Assembly (NCBI GenBank): GCA_016288755.1
Contig: JAEELE010000054.1
Coordinates: forward strand, 1 to 34,279
Source: Oscillospiraceae bacterium
GTDB lineage: Bacteria; Bacillota; Clostridia; Oscillospirales; Ruminococcaceae
Length of the DNA stretch: 34,279 nucleotides
Direction of reading: 5' to 3'
Under the pieces are notes generated by a model that saw nothing but the letters and a program-made list of their open reading frames with translations, did no database searches and was not told the origin of the DNA. Shown here piece after piece: positions 33,368 to 34,279 of the stretch. Made by a program: the position numbers and the translations under genes. The stretch's first letter is position 1, and each line of letters opens with the position of its first letter.

Positions 33368-34100
33368 GCTGTACCTCGTTTCGCTTCCGGGCGCGCTGCG
33401 CCTTCACGACCGCGTCATAATCGGGCACGGGCTGACCGAAGGCGTCTGCGGGCGGGCGCGCGATCAGAAAATGGATCGGCAGCCCCATTTCGGTGAACAT
33501 ATTCTCATGCTCGGTGCGGATATTGTCGGCGGGCTCGTCCGCGTGCAGATCGTCTGTCGCGGTGAGGATCTCCCAGCCGCATTCGGCGAAATACTCCTTC
33601 GACTCGCTGAAGAGGTCGGCGTCGTCGGTCTTGAAATGCAGCTCGCCGCGCAGGAACGAGGCGTATTGCCCGAGCTGGCGCGGGTGCGTGAGACGCCGCT
33701 TCTTGTGAGACATCTTGGGCCACGGGTTGCAGAAGTTGATGTAGATGCGGTCGGGGGCGTCGGCAGGGGAGAGCACCTCGGAGATGCGCTCGATATTGAG
33801 GATAGAGAGCAGCACATTGTCGGTCGCTCTGCCCGCGGCTGCGAATGCGGCGTCGGTTTTCCGGCGCGCCATCGCGAGCATTTCGGATTTGATGTCGAGT
33901 GCGAGGAAGTTGATGCCGGGGCGGGAGACTGCTGCCTGCGAGACCCAGCCGCCCTTGCCGCAGCCGAGCTCGATATAGAGCGGCTGTTCGGGGCGTGCGA
34001 ACTGCGAGCGCCACTTGCCCTGCCATGCGAAGGCGTTGTCCTTGCAGATATCGGAGGCAGCGATCTCGGGGCGCGCCCATGCCTTGTGTCGGATTCTCAT
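33339..34100 (-). CDS. trmB: tRNA (guanine-N7)-methyltransferase TrmB
   Basis: The 253-aa class I methyltransferase installs m7G46 in tRNA variable loops using S-adenosylmethionine. It shows LYIELGCGKGGW (SAM loop, residues 41-52), LALDIKSEML, and INFCNPWPKMSHKKRRLTHP (121-140), the family signature, here NPWPK rather than the commoner DPWPK. The N-terminal RIRHKAWARPE fits. The C-terminal tail beyond about residue 220 is polar and a little longer than usual. ATG 34100 has GAGGA upstream; the frame further up is leader. Its promoter is at 34143-34171. Confidence 0.94.
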   Translation of the reverse strand: MRIRHKAWARPEIAASDICKDNAFAWQGKWRSQFARPEQPLYIELGCGKGGWVSQAAVSRPGINFLALDIKSEMLAMARRKTDAAFAAAGRATDNVLLSILNIERISEVLSPADAPDRIYINFCNPWPKMSHKKRRLTHPRQLGQYASFLRGELHFKTDDADLFSESKEYFAECGWEILTATDDLHADEPADNIRTEHENMFTEMGLPIHFLIARPPADAFGQPVPDYDAVVKAQRARKRNEVQHEQGISLAE

Positions 34101-34142
34101 GCGATAACCGTCCTCTTTTCCTGGGATATTCCTTTTCACTCT

Positions 34143-34171
34143 ATTATAACACATTCTACGCAAAAGTGCAA
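34143..34171 (-). promoter_or_regulatory. Promoter of trmB
   Basis: TTGCAC (34166-34171), 17 bases and TATAAT (34143-34148) on the minus strand; the start lies about 35 bases before the coding region. Confidence 0.8.
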
Positions 34172-34189
34172 GGAGAAGATGAAAATCAG

Positions 34190-34279
34190 GGAGGAGGTAG
34201 GAGGGAGGAGGTAGGAGGGAGGAGGGAGGAGGGAGGAGGGAGGAGGGAGGAGGGAGGAGGGAGGAGGGAGGAGGGAGGA
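34190..34279. repeat. Long GGAGGGA/GGAGGTA heptamer array, cut by the window end
   Basis: About twelve tandem 7-base units, early ones mixing GGAGGTA and GGAGGGA and the later ones all GGAGGGA, continue past the window edge. The + strand is entirely purine apart from the T of GGAGGTA units. The pure part is the most regular heptamer array seen here. Confidence 0.85.

Overview
The window looks like chromosome from a GC-rich anaerobic Clostridia member, most likely Oscillospiraceae/Ruminococcus-like. This rests on a dockerin-like secreted protein, GH51 arabinofuranosidase, glycogen phosphorylase, Gram-positive AGGAGG-type ribosome sites, many TTG/GTG starts, TTGACA-17-TATAAT promoters and an alaR/alaT-like Lrp-aminotransferase pair. 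Species cannot be fixed from the sequence alone.

Region 1 (1-748): a small secreted stand-alone dockerin-like protein on the + strand. Region 2 (714-16700, - strand): one 14-gene surface-polysaccharide operon of about 15.7 kb. It starts at a near-consensus promoter (16672-16700) and ends at a strong hairpin (714-742). Order of transcription: rfbA, rfbB, thymidylate-kinase-like, VioA-type aminotransferase, ATP-grasp, phosphoglycosyl transferase, ATP-grasp, NAD-dependent epimerase/reductase, GT4 glycosyltransferase, Stealth phosphotransferase, Wzy-like polymerase, pyruvyl transferase, Wzx flippase, glmS. Taken together these predict a Wzx/Wzy-made repeat unit containing a dTDP-derived 4-amino-4,6-dideoxy sugar, possibly amide-modified by the ATP-grasp enzymes, with a phosphodiester linkage (Stealth) and a pyruvate ketal. 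GlmS and the kinase would feed amino-sugar and dTDP precursors.

Region 3 (16966-19837): a multi-pass membrane protein (-) and a GH51 arabinofuranosidase (+), divergently transcribed. The first promoter carries a perfect palindrome between -35 and -10; the second is followed by a terminator-like structured leader. Region 4 (19838-23482): three tandem copies of a terminator-bearing 96-bp repeat, tRNA-Pro(GGG) with encoded CCA, a DUF805 protein, and glycogen phosphorylase with an unexpected Gly at a usually invariant active-site Glu. Region 5 (23483-32496): two lipoproteins (one with a BamE-like segment, one with an HExxH motif), an aminotransferase/Lrp pair, a Lys-rich basic protein, two paralogous membrane proteins and dihydroorotase. 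Region 6 (32497-34279): repeat-rich spacer, then trmB with a small overlapping downstream gene.

The most distinctive non-coding signal is a set of intergenic repeats. There are period-7 arrays (GGAGGGA/GGAGGTA, GAGGAGT, GAGAAAT, GCGGAAT families), some flanking a 238-bp element with imperfect 30-bp terminal inverted repeats, plus palindromes built on GTTTGC-TT-GCAAAC. No phage, transposase gene, CRISPR array or obvious defence system was seen.
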